NCBI GenBank assembly: GCA_950295325.1
Contig: OX485806.1
Coordinates: forward strand, 12,708,001-12,772,000
Length of the DNA: 64,000 nucleotides
Direction: 5' to 3'
DNA from: Polytrichum commune
Taxonomy: Eukaryota > Streptophyta > Polytrichopsida > Polytrichales > Polytrichaceae
Made by a program: the position numbers and the translations under genes. Each line of letters begins with the position of its first letter. The stretch's first letter is position 1. Of this stretch, positions 1-11,634 are shown one piece after another. The notes beneath the pieces are model-generated. The model searched no databases. It had not been told where the DNA came from and saw only the letters and a program-made list of their open reading frames with translations.

Positions 1-46
1 TAGAACCAACTTTTAGGCTTAGCTAAAGTCAAGTGGGAAGGGGACA
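1..46. mobile_element. Right end of a TGCCCC-type TIR element, cut by the window edge
   Basis: These bases match the last part of the element at 56649-58761, just left of its solo LTR (shared text around the words ttaggcttagctaaagtc), and the right part of the copy at 27347-27861. The end reads ...GGGGACA and is followed by TAA at 47-49, as in the other copies. The left part lies outside the window. It seems to sit inside the element whose end follows at 50-184. The match is seen directly; assignment to a PIF/Harbinger-like group rests only on the 3-bp TAA/TTA flank. Confidence 0.6.
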
Positions 47-49
47 TAA

Positions 50-184
50 GTCATACCGTATTCTTCAGTGTGCATACTAACTACGCATGCTATTTGGATA
101 AATAAATAAGGACACTCTCGATAAAAACATCATAGCAATGCATAACTCCCACATGGTAACCCACACTAATTAGACAAAAAGGTG
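50..184. mobile_element. Right end of a CACT/TA-type TIR element
   Basis: The last ~50 bases (from about 134) repeat the right TIR of the element at 6320-7634: gcataactcc, then a block reading ggtaacccacactaattaga, then aaaggtg, with TA directly after at 185-186. Bases 60-120 also match internal bases near 6411-6475, so this is a fuller relative of that element. The left part is outside the window or interrupted by the element ending at 46. Confidence 0.65.
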
Positions 185-566
185 TAGACAAGGATCTAAA
201 CACTTATATAAGAAGCAACACTTATTACCATGCATGGAGTCAAAAGCCGGTCATCCCAACGTGTGGGAGCCTAGCCTCCAAGGTTATCGTCCACTTGGTG
301 GGCCCAATTGTCCAAAATGGCAAGCTACACTTTAAAACCCAAACATTAAGTTCCCAACGCAACTGGGTGGGGGGTGTGAAAGATTTGTGGGGATTTGGAA
401 GAGTGTGTGGTAAACATTGGAGGAGTGTGTTTGGACACTTGTCACCATGGGGTAGACGAGGTTTCTCACTTGGACCTAAGGTAGGCATTTGTTAGTTGGA
501 TACGTTTCTCTTTGAGGTGATTAGCCAATCCAAACCATGCCCTTAGCTAGTTGCCTCATGATTTCC

Positions 567-810
567 GGAGTTCATATGAATATCTGATTTGTCATCGAAG
601 TGAAGATTCTCGTGCTCGTTAAGTGGTCATGTAGGTCCCCCAAATCATATTGACTATGGAGCTCAGAATGATTATCATATTTTGAACATGTAGTCCAATG
701 TCTTTTAAACACATTTTTTTCTAGTATGCATTCTTAGATCCACACCTAATTACATACCATTCGAATATAGATGTCCATAGTATTGGTATGTTGGAATAGG
801 CACATCTACC
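567..810 (+). repeat. Dispersed repeat, partner at 36286-36530
   Basis: About 245 bases align in the same direction with 36286-36530. Both contain gaagattctcgtgctc, then a block with ttagatycrcacctaa, and end near the words caca/gcat-tcta. Divergence is clear but the order of blocks is kept. No ends or target duplication are visible and no protein is recognised. Confidence 0.6.
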
Positions 811-2063
811 TTAGAGTTAGATTATGTCCCCTTGGGAGGGGGGCCAAGATCTAATTGCTCAGCATGCATGTTCATTACAAGGTGAGTTTAAAAGGTTATG
901 CATGAAGACATTCTAACATGATCTTCAATCAAGTCAATCATCTTGGAGCATGCACCTAGGAGATCGAATGTATGGTTGATAGCTTATCGCAAATCTTATC
1001 ATTGGTTTGAGATTGAGTACAAATATGCAAGCAATCTAAGTTTCTTCATGCAAATCCTTGTTTATACACATGCAATGCATTAGTCTTTGTCTACATACTA
1101 TGTTATTTCATGTATGACACTTGTTTTTATGTGCAACACATGCTTCTTGGTTTGGTTCGCAAATGCAAGACCCAGGCATCGTTTGCCTTGCTTTGAACCA
1201 AGAAAATATGTCAAAGAGGCACCGGATGTTTATTCTGGTCCCTCTTTGAGAGACATTGTGGAAATCTATCTAGTGTGTGGGAGCCCCACTTCACCTCCAA
1301 GGGGGCATCCACTTGGCAAGTTGGCAAGTCCATGTCCATAGGCCTAATGTACACAATGAAATGCTAAATGTTAAAATGGAGTGAATGTTCACAACACTTT
1401 CCAAGGGGAGAAGGACACATGGGAAAGGAGGATGAAAACTAATTACTAATATAGAGCCCAAGATTTTTATTTTGAATGATCCCCTAATTCCGAATAAGAA
1501 ACCAACGTATAGGGGGTCGGGTGTTAATAATACCCCCTATATAGGTTGTATAGGGGATAATGAAAATCAGTGTGGTAACCGGCCTATGGGAGATCCACTG
1601 AAGGGCCCCGTGATCTTCAAAAATTGAAGATTATGAACACATACCCATTGACCTAGCATTTGAATATAGACTAAGTAAAGGTAAACCACTTGTGATGAGT
1701 GTTGTTGTTCGCTTGTACTTAAAGCAATGTTCAATTGTTTTGAATTTAGGGCCTTGCAATGGGACATTGTTGGGTCTAGCCCGGGAGATGAACACACATG
1801 TCATGCCCAACCGTTATTGTAATGATGCCCGGGTCCAAAAAGCTCTCTTGGGCCAGTATAGTTTAGGTCTATTGCGGCCCAACTTTCAACTCCTTTATAA
1901 GAGAACAAACTATCAATACCTTGAAATCTTTGATTAAATAGAATCTTAGCTTCAACTATTTCTATGCAAAGCTTTGTGTATTATAAGATGTTAGTTTGAT
2001 CACGGGACATAGAACGAGACTACTCCCCTCTACAACAATTAATGTCACCCAAATTACCATTGC

Positions 2064-2090
2064 TTTGTGTTTGTGTTTGTGTTTGTGTTT
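2064..2090. repeat. (TTTGTG)n microsatellite
   Basis: About 4.5 copies of a 6-base unit, uninterrupted. Confidence 0.9.
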
Positions 2091-2530
2091 GGTGTACAAC
2101 ATGTGAACATGGCTTGATCACGCACTCATTGCCGGGTGGCTAACTCAATTAGGTGTTTGCGAAGCAATGGAGAGTTGAAGGCTTCACTCGATGGGGAAAT
2201 CCTCCTTCCTATAATTGACTTGGGGAAGCCCAATGTTGGACACACACACTACAAAATATGTCAACCCGGAGGGTTTCAAGGAGCACATCCGGCGCCTCCC
2301 ATGCCTAGTTTGGCTCGAGGTGCCTTAATCTATCCTCATCCGTCACATGGAAGTGTCGGCCAACATGGAATATGTTGGGAACCCGTGAGTATAATAATGC
2401 GGGTCGCTTCCACGCACCCAATGAGGGGGCGCCACGTGTCATTCCAACCCGATGGAGCTCCCCCTCAACCGGCTTCATGACCCATGATTTGACCGCCCAA
2501 TTGGAGCCGTGGCCCAATTGGAGGGGCACC

Positions 2531-2607
2531 CAATTGCAAGGTTCCCTTTAATCGGTTAGCATTGGAGTAACCCGATTGCAAGGTTCCCTTTAATCGGCTA
2601 ACATGGA
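2531..2607 (+). repeat. Two tandem copies of a ~42-base unit
   Basis: The string attgcaaggttcccttta followed by atcggytaacat occurs twice, at about 2532 and 2574, with few differences. Confidence 0.8.
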
Positions 2608-2811
2608 ATGGCCCCACGGGGAAGGAATCATCACTGTGGGTGAATGGAAAACCCATCCATATGACAGGCCGCATGACTGAGAAGCCGCACTTTGAGCCCC
2701 ATGTTCCCCATCGGTTCCCAAGAATGCTCCCACGAATCATTTGACGGCCTTCGTAGCCTCGCCAACGTAGACCTAACTTACATATGGTGTGTGGCATTCA
2801 ACTCTCGTCCC

Positions 2812-2915
2812 GTGGGCCCTCAACGTATGACAATGGGATGTTTGAAAAGTTGTGCAGGGGTACTCAGATTCAAATTGAACTCCTAGGATCCCACTTTTAT
2901 ATTCTGAGGGCCCAC
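2812..2915. mobile_element. Short hairpin MITE with GTGGGCCCT ends
   Basis: The block starts GTGGGCCCT and ends AGGGCCCAC, giving inverted ends. Its interior (aaaagttgtg, then ggtactcagattcaaatt) matches the interior of the block at 31412-31516. Right-flank bases resembling gttgagtaatgttatgat also match between the two copies, so the full unit may be somewhat longer. No coding capacity. Superfamily unknown. Confidence 0.6.
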
Positions 2916-4371
2916 ATTGCTGCGTGATGTTTTGATATTGTTTGGCTTGTGTTTTGATGCTCTTCAACTTCTACCGATTAGATTTGCATAACAAAAGTCG
3001 TGTTGCATTAGCAAATCTGCGATGAAACATATACAAAAACCAAATTATACACATCCTCGATAAATTTTGTGGGGGCACGATGTGTGTTTTGAAACAAAAT
3101 GGAACCATGTACTTCATGAAGTTTATGAGAAGGGTTATACTATGCTTGTTCTCCTATAAGTCTATTACTACTATTAATTTTGTAGCACTTGTCTATGAAA
3201 TTCATAGGGTGGTGACAAAGTGATATGATTACTCAACATGTTGTCCAAGTCCTCGCAAACCCATGTGCTTTCAAACCTTGAAATTCGGGGAGATCGCATT
3301 CTTTTACGTTTCATAACCACGTGCGATAATGGGGTATTTAATGGGGGGATATTTATGCACCTCTCAATACTTTTCCCTTCCTATGTGTAGATGTAAAGCT
3401 ACTTTGACATATTTTTTAGAACCCTATATTTATTTGTTATTGTTTAGAGAGGCTTATTTTTGGCACAACATTTTTTTTGATAAATCATACAAAATCATTA
3501 CTTTGAATTGTGTCCATGAAGTGGTACTCACCTCCAAGGTGTTGTCGTTTACATGCCAAATCTTCAACCACCTCGTAGAGGACAGGTGTCGCAATCCTTG
3601 CTAGCACCCCTTAATCATCTTGACCATTCTTCAATTCTAGCAAGGGTCACGAGCGCTAACCCTTCGCATTCCACCATGTGAATGCTTAGCTCCCCATACC
3701 GCGAACCTCTTTAGCTCATAGGTGGGGGACCAACCTTCCTACATTTGCATTCGGGGCTCTCCCCTTAATCGGTAACCACTGACTAGATGTGAACTCCCAT
3801 CCATGGAAGTCCAATCTTTAGTTGATCATCGTGTTGCCGAAGCAATAATACAACAACCCATACCATATTAGGCAACTATACCCCCACGTTGGGCCAATGC
3901 CCGTGGAGGCCGTGTCATTCGGCCTCGGGTGGTTTGGTCGGCCATGCCGCCTCACCCATATAAGTCTCTAGGGCTTTTGGCAGGGCCCCTACCCCACCGT
4001 GAAGAAACTTTTTGTTTCTCTCCCAAGGGTTGGGACCAAGTAGACATTTTCCTTTAGCCGTTAGGGCTAGAAGCCCCCAACAGCTTCAAACCACCATAAC
4101 TTCTTTGTATGATCTTTGATGCTATCAAGCAACCACTATATCAACATCTAGTCTTTGCGTAGATGCCAATGGACCCCTCACTTGCCTCATTAAGGCAAGT
4201 ATTGAGGAAGTTATGGCTATTCAAACCTTGGCAATCATGTGCGCCACTCCCAAGTCACTATTGTCCTAGGGCGCTGTCCCTAGGAAGCGCCCCACTCAAA
4301 TTTTCATATCTCCTAGCTCACACCTCCGATTGAGGTGCTCTTGAGTATTCTCAAATCCAGACGCCATAAGC

Positions 4372-4387
4372 TAGATAGATAGATAGA
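4372..4387. repeat. (TAGA)4 microsatellite
   Basis: Four uninterrupted tetranucleotide units. Confidence 0.85.
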
Positions 4388-4898
4388 AACTCCGGTCCCT
4401 TTGAAGGGGCCAACGTGAATAAAGTGTCCGTTCGTAATGTCAATGACCCGATGCCCACCGCCATAAGCTACTTATAGCCCATTGCCAAACCCTTGTGACT
4501 CCTAGTCTCTGTGGGTTGGAGGCGTTCCCAACGCCTGGGGCCCTCACTCACACTAGGATCACTTGGGCCCTCTCACCAACGATGCCACAAATCCTGAGGT
4601 GTCATTCCGGGCCCCCCTTGTGCCCATGGTGTTTCAGGCATTCCTCATGGAGAAGTTCGGAACAACACGGATCGTGAAAACCTTATCATTTAGAGAATTT
4701 GACAAGATTTGGTGTGTGAAAGGCCTCATTGTTACTCATATCGGTTTAGTGGTTACTTGAAAAATTAGGCCTTGGATGGGCATTATTTCTTGAGTTCCCT
4801 TAGCTCCCGGTTTCTCCCAAGGTGTTTTATCAATTTTCCTTGCAATTGATTTGGTTTCAAATTGTGCGAATTTTTTTAATAAAAAAACACAGACAAAC

Positions 4899-4929
4899 AA
4901 AAAAGAAAAAGAAAAAGAAAAAGAAAAAA
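4899..4929. repeat. (GAAAAA)n microsatellite
   Basis: Roughly five hexamer units, A-rich on the plus strand. Confidence 0.85.
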
Positions 4930-4975
4930 CAGAAACTACAGTAGACCTTCTATGTATAGTATTAGTTTGGACATG

Positions 4976-5015
4976 CCCCCCCCCCATCCGTTGCACCTCT
5001 CTCTCTCTCTCTCTC
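4976..5015. repeat. C10 run followed by (CT)9
   Basis: A C homopolymer at 4976-4985 and a CT dinucleotide run at 4997-5015 with a short spacer. Confidence 0.85.
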
Positions 5016-6319
5016 ATATGACAATGACTCAAACCAAACAAATTCATACAAAATTGCTGATTTCACACAATGAATCCATTAGTACAGTCCGCAACTAGAT
5101 GAGAAGCAAGCACATGCTTGAAATTTTGGTGATATCATGATCTCCCCAATACAATCTCAAAGCACAGGGAAGGGATGGGATGGCACGCCCCTCATTCATG
5201 AGAACACACACACCACATTCAAATTAATTTCACAAAAAGCTACTAAGCTCAAATTTATACTAACATCTCAGTCATAATTCCTATTTTTTCTAGTATTGAC
5301 TGTTTTCAATACCTAAATACGAGTTCAAGTTACAATTACATGCATACATGTGAGATGTGAATGGAAAAAGTTGGGTTCTTATTCTTTTGACTTGGTAGAC
5401 TTCACCATAGATTTGTTTTCAATGAAAGCATGTGAAAATCATTGGATAGGAGGATGCTTGGTCAGGAATTCATTGGTCTACATAAGGTGCTTCTTAAGAT
5501 AAGTCAAGTCTTTGTTGATAAGTCATATATAAGCAGATGATAGTTTTTGGCCTGTACGTATATAACAAAGGTTTGGAAACACATCAACCAGTGTGTAGGG
5601 AGGATTTGGCATAATCGGTCAAACTCCTAGTGTTTCCAATAAATAAAAAGTAAAAAGTAACGCATGTAGCTAGCTAGGTACCGGCGTGACTGTGAGCCCA
5701 TTAGTTTGTTGTTGATCACGGTCATTCGTGATGCAGCATGAGGTGTGATGCCTCTTGTGAGGTGGGCTTGTTTAGTGTACAAATTATTCTAGTTCATTAA
5801 GATGGTAGAATAGGTGTTTGTTTGTTTTCAAGTTTCCTTTTGTTTAGGATAAGGTATGTGAGGTATGTGATGGCATTTTGGTGGATATTTTTCATGAGGG
5901 CTTTGAAGGTTGGTTATGGATATTTAGGTTGGTAAGTTTGTTAATGGAGTGTTTGTGTATGGCGCCTCTTACCCCAGCTGTAATAGTAATAAGGGGGTTG
6001 GTTTTCCATTCATTGGTTTGTATGGTGTCGATTAGAGGGTCATATTTAGTGTGTTTATGTGTGAGGGCTTGATTGGGGAATCTATCGTGGTAGTATGCGA
6101 GTTCGATGAATTGGGTTGTGAGTGTGGGGGAAGGTGTTATTGGGGTTTGTGTGTGGTTTGGGGCTCCAAGTCCTACCGGTTCCATGATGATATCTTTCAG
6201 TTTTTCTTTACTAATTTAGGGTATATTTTACATGTTCTTCTAAATAGATGGGTATTTTTTCATGAAGTCTTGAACTTCAACTAGTTATTTCTCATACTCA
6301 ACCGTTTCACCTGTAACTA

Positions 6320-7634
6320 CACTATTTTGTTTAATTAGTGTGGGTTACCATTTGGAGTTATGTGTTGCTATAAAATTTTACCAAAATTATCACTTGCCAC
6401 CAACTAAGTTATATCATATTCGTTAATGTGCGTACTAACTATTTATGTTATTTGGGTTAAAAAAATACACTCTCAATCGAATGTATCAACAATGAATGGA
6501 ATGAGATTGATTTTAGTGTCCAAGATGTTGAAAGGTTTATGGGACTAAAAGTGTCATTAAGGTGGTGTCAAATTAGCTAATTCCCTAGAGTGGTGTAGTG
6601 CGGTAGCCTTCATGAAGTAGGGCTAATTTCAACTTTGATGGTCCAATTGAAAGAAAGACTTGAGACTCTCTAATACTAATTATTGATTGAAACTTATCTC
6701 TAATGGAGTTATATAGGGGACACTCCAACACAAAGTGTGCTTCATTTTCAACTACATTATAAGAGCAAAAGTGGCATAATCTATTATCTCTATAAATAGG
6801 GATAGTTCACCACTATCTAGTTTCGATGGCAAGTCTTACGATTCGACATGTGGTAAGCAACAATGGTCTTGCATTGAGGTGGTGTCAATGGTTCCTTCAA
6901 GTACAATTAACATTTGTATTGGAGAAAATCCTTGAGGTTGAAGATAATCTAGTCTCTTCCCCAAGAGATGGAAAGAGTTTCACTCTTTAGCAAGAAAAGC
7001 CTCCTTGATATCATCAAATGTGATTTTTGATGTTCGATTGGCATGGGTATCTTGATGATATAGAACCCATGATGCCTTCTACATGGTTGCCGATTTGTGC
7101 TAGGTGTTAGCCCCTTGTTCAACATGGTGTTCGAAGAGTGATGTTGCTTGACTAACTAACTAAGAGGAGGGCAGGTGGGTAAGTTGTTGTTGAAAGCTCA
7201 AAGTTAGCTTTAAGAGCACATAATTCCATGGGAAGTTCTCCAAATTCAGTCAATAGAATACGATAGGTTGTCGACGAACGCACTTTGACATGAGGCATCA
7301 TATGTATCTCCATGCCCTTCTCAAAAACCTTCCAATGAGAGAGTTTTCCAAGTCACCTCCCCAAATTTCGGTGCCATATGTGAGGGTTGGAAGCACCAAA
7401 GCCTTGAATAAATGTGATTTGAGTTCCCAACATGTGACTGCAACAACTATTTTTCCCCTTAAGGTGCCCATCAAGACTTTCATACCTGTAATTCTTTGCC
7501 TTTTACTTGTTGGTTCAAAGTAGCCATGTGAGTAGATATCAATCCCAAGACATTTATATTCATGGGTTATCTTAATTCGGTCTTTGCAATGTGTAACTCC
7601 AAATGGTAACCCACACTAATTAGACAAAATAGTG
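6320..7634. mobile_element. CACT/TA-type TIR element (1315 bp) carrying a LINE fragment
   Basis: The left end (CACTATTTTGTTTAATTAG...) and the inverted right end (CACTATTTTGTCTAATTAG...) match at about 46 of 51 positions through a shared ...TTACCATTTGGAGTTA block. TA flanks both sides (6318-6319 and 7635-7636). The bases outside the element read ...cctgtaac and ctggtcggttctcc. A related, uninterrupted site at about 39325-39350 reads ...tgtaactaattgccggttctcc, which supports TA as the target. The TA target suggests a Tc1/mariner-like mechanism, but no transposase is present. The interior at 6585-7490 is a LINE remnant, either inserted later or captured. Confidence 0.8.
6585..7490 (-). pseudogene. 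Non-LTR retrotransposon (LINE) reverse-transcriptase C-terminal remnant
   Basis: The minus strand gives a 61-codon frame at 7298-7483 that includes LFKALVLPTLTYGTEIWGG. That is the typical stretch after the reverse-transcriptase palm in plant LINEs. Further along the same strand (about 6790-6590) a frame reads RLCHFCSYNVVENEAHF and then VLECPLYNSIRDKF. This is the C..C...E..HF..EC zinc-binding tail common to LINE ORF2 proteins, and it ends at a TAG at 6585. Several stops and shifts lie between. No endonuclease or catalytic FADD box is visible, so it is a 5'-truncated and decayed copy. It lies wholly between the TIRs of the 6320-7634 element. Motif reading is direct; family assignment is by known LINE architecture. 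Confidence 0.75.
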
Positions 7635-8091
7635 TACTGGTCGGTTCTCCCCATTCATTGAAGTCAACTTGAATACCTTTTTTTCCTTCCCATTTTTCTT
7701 TGGTCAATCTCATTAGTTTGACTTACATGTTATTGGCACACAGTTCTCATGAATTTTGGGTATATGGCATTTACTGTATAAATTTAAAAGATTTTGAGCA
7801 TAATTTATAAAGTAATGCAAGTTTCTGAGTGTACTATTTACATAAAACTTGTCTAATACCTGAACCAACATCAAACATTACGAAATTTTACATATTTTAT
7901 TCCATATATATTTTTACATTGGTAAAGAAGCAACAAAAACTTCCCCAGCAACGTATGTAGATATTACATGTTGAATTTAATATACCAACATTCAAGCCAT
8001 GTAGGACCTATCTATACCTCGTTTGTAGAGGTTTTAAATGCAACTATAATTTGTATTTTATGAATTTTAGAAATTTGAAGTTATGAAATTT
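7635..8091. other. AT-rich spacer, no gene seen
   Basis: No frame, tandem repeat or TIR was recognised here. Confidence 0.5.
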
Positions 8092-8222
8092 CATAACAAT
8101 GTTATATGGGATTGACAATATTCTAGGGAATATACTTGAATATATTCCATATTCAATTTGAATGTGGACAATATATAGGAATATTCCATGAAATACTACC
8201 AGTCTCACATAACACTATTATG
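8092..8222. mobile_element. Foldback MITE, copy 1
   Basis: The left arm (CATAACAATGTTATATGGGA) and the inverted right arm (CATAATAGTGTTATGTGAGA) pair along most of the element, so it can fold into one long hairpin. The interior repeats gaatat-rich blocks. The copy at 35781-35956 shares the gggattgacaatatt block and the arm plan. Confidence 0.7.
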
Positions 8223-8404
8223 GATATGAATAATGTTATGTTGAGAAACGAACTGTGATATTTATTATGCCGGGGTGAATCAAATAGAAAAGAAATCATT
8301 CTTTAGATGAAACCTGTAAGAATCAATGTTCAAGAAATTTTGGGCACAATCAGTGGAGATCCGAGCATTTCCAAGCCCAAGTGGCTACATGCTGAAATAT
8401 TAGG

Positions 8405-8460
8405 ATTTGCCTAAATTTTCAACGATTTGCCTATTGTATCGACAATTTGCCTAAAATTTC
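8405..8460 (+). repeat. Degenerate triplicate of an ATTTGCCTA-containing unit
   Basis: ATTTGCCTA occurs three times at ~20-28 base spacing, the first and third followed by aaattttcaa-like text. Confidence 0.6.
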
Positions 8461-8535
8461 AAACTTGAACCGGTAATGTCTCAAACTTAAATGGCTCATA
8501 TGTAACTATCTCCCCATTCATAGGTAGGTATATTA

Positions 8536-8867
8536 GGGCCACTTCACATACTAGTCAAGGGTTGTGACCACGTAAATGTGAGGGTCCTTGATTCTCATCC
8601 AAAGGCCCTACCACTGACATGGTCAACCAGAATTTGCCTAAGCTCTTAGAGGCGGGCTTGATGCAAATTTCAATAGACCATGAAACATTACATGTAGTTT
8701 GTCATGTAGGAATCCATGTACACTTTTCATCTTTGATAAAAGATTTTGGCCCTTAGGCCTTCACCTTCTAGTGTGAGGTGAACTTGGATGGTCTCGGCCT
8801 TTTTGACCAATGATAGATCTTAGAATGCAATGGCCACAAGCCTTCAATCTCATGTGTGAAGTGGCCC
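8536..8867. mobile_element. Tourist-like MITE, GGGCCACTTCACA subfamily
   Basis: The left end GGGCCACTTCACATACTAG and the right end (inverted GGGCCACTTCACACATGAG) are TIRs. TTA precedes the left end (8533-8535); the right flank reads TAT. Near-full copies with the same ends lie at 32121-32609 and 45837-46323; this one is shorter (332 bp). The frame at 8761-8949 falls in and beyond it and is not a gene. TTA target plus GGGCC ends fit PIF/Harbinger-type MITEs. Confidence 0.7.
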
Positions 8868-10147
8868 TATTAAGTTGACCAAAATTGGTGACCTCATGGG
8901 TCATGGCCTTGGTCACTTTGTTTGTTAGGGTCATTGTGCTTAAAGCCAAACCTACGATCTATGTAGTCAAGGCTCCTTTTTGCACACGTCACAATTAAAA
9001 TGAAAGGTGTTTAAAGTATGAAATTAATCTTACCCATTGAAAGAAAAGCGAAACTGAGTTAATGCGTGTGACATGGAAAGGAAAAATTAAAATTAAAATT
9101 AAAATCAACCTGTTAGAAGAAAAGTTCCTTCAATCACTACCCGTCAACCATATCCCATAACAATGGGCAGACAATGTTGTATCTTGTAATATACAAACCA
9201 CGCTTCGATATCACATTGACTTAGGACACATGGGTTAACATTTGCACCTATAAGTTTTCTACATGTTGTATTCGAACAAGTTTTCTTTGCAATCTCTTCA
9301 CTTACCCCTTGCCAATCAAATCCTATCTATGGGATTTTCACATCCACTGCATTCAGTGGTATTGACCAAGTAGAGCTTGGAGCGATTTGTGCATTGAGTG
9401 TTGTGTCATATGTGATTGTGTGTGTGTGTGTCTCTACACATGGGAAAATAGTTGGTGTGACTAGTAGCTTGTCACTTGTTGTGACTAAAGTATAATGTCG
9501 TGGTTTAGAGTAGTTGTTTAGGACAATTGTGATTCTAAATCATGCATGGGGGTTCCAATAAAGAAAACAATTGATTCTTTGCAAAGATAGATAAGGAAAT
9601 CTACATGTGTCTATATGAGTGTGAAGTTGTGTTGTTAGCAAAAACATGATTGTGTATGAGTTCATATTATGTCCAAAAGTAGAGGTTCACATAAAGATAC
9701 CAAGCTTATTACACATGAGCCCATCTTAATTGTTTGCTTATATCAAACTAGATTATCAAATCAACCTCGAGATGGCTTCAGGAAGTAATCAAAGGTTAGG
9801 TAGACTAAAGAGGATCCTCACCAACTCCCCATGACATCTTTATTTGATTCTCAAGGTTCATAGAGACACGAACCTTCTCAAGAGGGATATATTTAATTTA
9901 TTGCTTGTAGGGTATGTAAATTTTGAAGTTATTGACTATGTACATTTTAAAATATGAATGATTGACTTGTGATTAATATGTAAAGAATAAATGTATTTTT
10001 ATTATCTTACTTAGAAAAACAATACCCTATAGTTTTTTATAATGTTCTTTCAATTTGTGTTATTTTCCATGGAAGTTTTTTAGTTTTTATTTTCTTATAT
10101 TGTAACCAATCAAGGATGAGTTTGTACAAATTACATCATAGACTGGT
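8868..10147. other. Intergenic, no recognisable gene
   Basis: Holds an (AAAATT)n run near 9083-9105 and (TG)n at 9418-9432. No convincing frame. Confidence 0.5.
9418..9432. repeat. (TG)n microsatellite
   Basis: About seven TG units. Confidence 0.8.
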
Positions 10148-10460
10148 GTGAACAAGCCACTTTCAACAATGAACATTCACCTTCTGATGATGATTAATTG
10201 GAGTATAAAAGTTCAACAACTTGCACTCACAAGAGCTTGGGCACATACATATGAAATGAAGTTTAGATCATCTTGGAAGATTGGTAGAAATTGGCTCATG
10301 TATATGAGACCACATAGTGGGCCTACACATGGTTATAAGAAATACTCTGCATGTTAAGAATTTCGTGTAAACTCACCATGGGTTTTGGGAGCAAGTTGCA
10401 AAAGTATACAAAAATAATCCACACATGACCACGAGAAAAGCAATGATCACAAATCCACAG
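10148..10460 (+). pseudogene. Possible Myb/SANT-like fragment of a transposon-associated protein
   Basis: The plus frame from 10148 contains WSIKVQQLALTRAWAHT. A second frame from about 10380 contains GFWEQVAKVYKNNPHMTTRK. Together they recall the two ends of the Myb/SANT-type domain in proteins carried by PIF/Harbinger elements (W....LaL.rAW ... FW..v...y...). A stop and a frame change separate them and the middle of the domain is weak. The resemblance is by eye only. Small frames at 10637-10837 and 10771-10971 follow on the same strand but are not recognised. Confidence 0.25.
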
Positions 10461-11476
10461 TGACTAAATGGAAGGCTCTTCATTTTCCTCCAACTGGTTT
10501 GGTTTCTTTTACACGTCATGTATGTGCAAGTATGTGTGGGTAGCTTGAACGAAAGGTTTCTTGATTTACATGTTTTCAATGAATTTAATCTTTTCAATTC
10601 AAAGCATGATTCAAGCGATGAAGAAGTTTGTAAACTATGTCAAAGCAAAGGTTGGAGAGGTCGATCATAAAATTTAAATTCATGGCAGTTAAAGGTGATA
10701 CAAGTAGAGCCAAGTTGCTTGAGTTTGTAGAATCTTTGAGGCATGGCAATTTTGTAGGGTCATCAACGAAATGGCCACATCTCATGAAACTTTGGAAAAA
10801 AAATACTTGTCATTTCCTCAAGTATTGCAATTTGTGAAAGGAAATTTCCAAAACAAAATGCTATCAAGAGCCACTTGCGAGCTTCATTCAAGTTGGACAC
10901 TTTGGATGCTTGATGCGAGTATCATGATGCATGATAGAGTTGGAGAATATGGATTGGAGGATAATTTTTGAGTTATGGCTCAACATGAGAAATTGAAGAG
11001 TTCTTAGATTGGACTAAATATTGTAAGAAGTTCAAACTTCTACACATCTACGAAAACAAAATGATTTGATCTCGGTAATATTTTCTCAACCCAGCATTTG
11101 GAAAGTAGTTTTTGATGTTGTCCATGACATTGGAAGGCCAAACCTTCACATGAAATGAAGGTGTACCCGTCAAAATGGAGCACTGCATGTAGTATGGGCC
11201 TCATTAGTATTAAATAAATAACTATTTCCTAATTCACATGGGATGGTGCCATAGATAATATACTTCATCTTGTCCTGCACAAGTTGACTAAGTTTGACCC
11301 AAGTCCTTCTTCTTTGTTTTTTTTTTCTCTTTGAGTCACAAGTAGGGCAGAATTTGAGCAAACATTCTTTTGGATCTCAAAGGAGGGAGTCTTTAATGGG
11401 CTTCTAATCATCAGGCAGCATCTTGGTTACCTATCAGTGTTCACTTAATTCAACCTGATCAGGCATCAAATGTGTG
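10461..11476. other. Intergenic, unrecognised short plus-strand frames
   Basis: Frames of 66 codons at 10637 and 10771 overlap out of phase. They have protein-like composition but no motif I know. No TIR or LTR end was found. Confidence 0.4.
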
Positions 11477-11484
11477 AGTTGGGG
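11477..11484. repeat. Left 8-bp target duplication of the hAT element
   Basis: AGTTGGGG directly before the TIR, repeated exactly at 12954-12961 directly after the other TIR. Confidence 0.93.
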
Positions 11485-11506
11485 CAGGGCATAAAATTGA
11501 CACCCT

Positions 11507-11634
11507 GGGGGGTGTATTTTGCTTCCTAGAGTGTCCTAGGACACCCAAATCTCAAACAGGGTGTCCCCGAGGACACCCAAAAATCCTACAAGGGTGTCCT
11601 TTTTACACCCAAAAAAAATTCAGGGTGTCCCCTG
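11507..11634. repeat. Subterminal GGGTGTCC/GGACACCC array, left side
   Basis: Several copies of GGGTGTCC and its inverse, some as near-palindromes (for example gtgtcctaggacac and gggtgtccccgaggacaccc), packed just inside the left TIR. In other hAT elements such arrays bind the transposase; that role here is inferred. Confidence 0.85.

Larger units (their letters stand above)
187..2811. other. Intergenic, repeat-derived, no recognisable gene
   Basis: Short frames occur on both strands (for example 2136-2480 plus, 114 codons), but none has a recognisable domain. The stretch holds the dispersed repeat at 567-810, a (TTTGTG)n run at 2064-2090 and a short tandem duplication at 2531-2607. A phrase beginning gtgtgggagcc near 268 recurs near 1271. 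Bases 2130-2480 are GC-richer and contain a CCACGTGTCA motif, which could be old LTR sequence, but no LTR ends were found. Confidence 0.5.
2916..6319. other. Intergenic, no recognisable gene
   Basis: Bases 2962-3020 are repeated in inverse orientation near 52920-52980 (shared gtgttgcattagcaaatc). Bases 3640-4760 are GC-richer than their surroundings and could be a worn LTR or leader, but no boundaries are visible. Simple repeats lie at 4372-4387, 4899-4929, 4976-4985 and 4997-5015. Bases 5820-6180 show a strong G+T bias on the plus strand. Bases 6190-6317 are homologous to 39225-39336. Confidence 0.5.

Noticed and set aside
2136-2480. 114-codon plus-strand frame
   Set aside because: Low-complexity Pro/His-rich reading in a GC-richer repeat; opposite-strand frames overlap it equally well.
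5892-6185. 97-codon minus-strand frame in the C-poor segment
   Set aside because: Openness follows from the base skew; translation matches no mitochondrial or other protein known to me.
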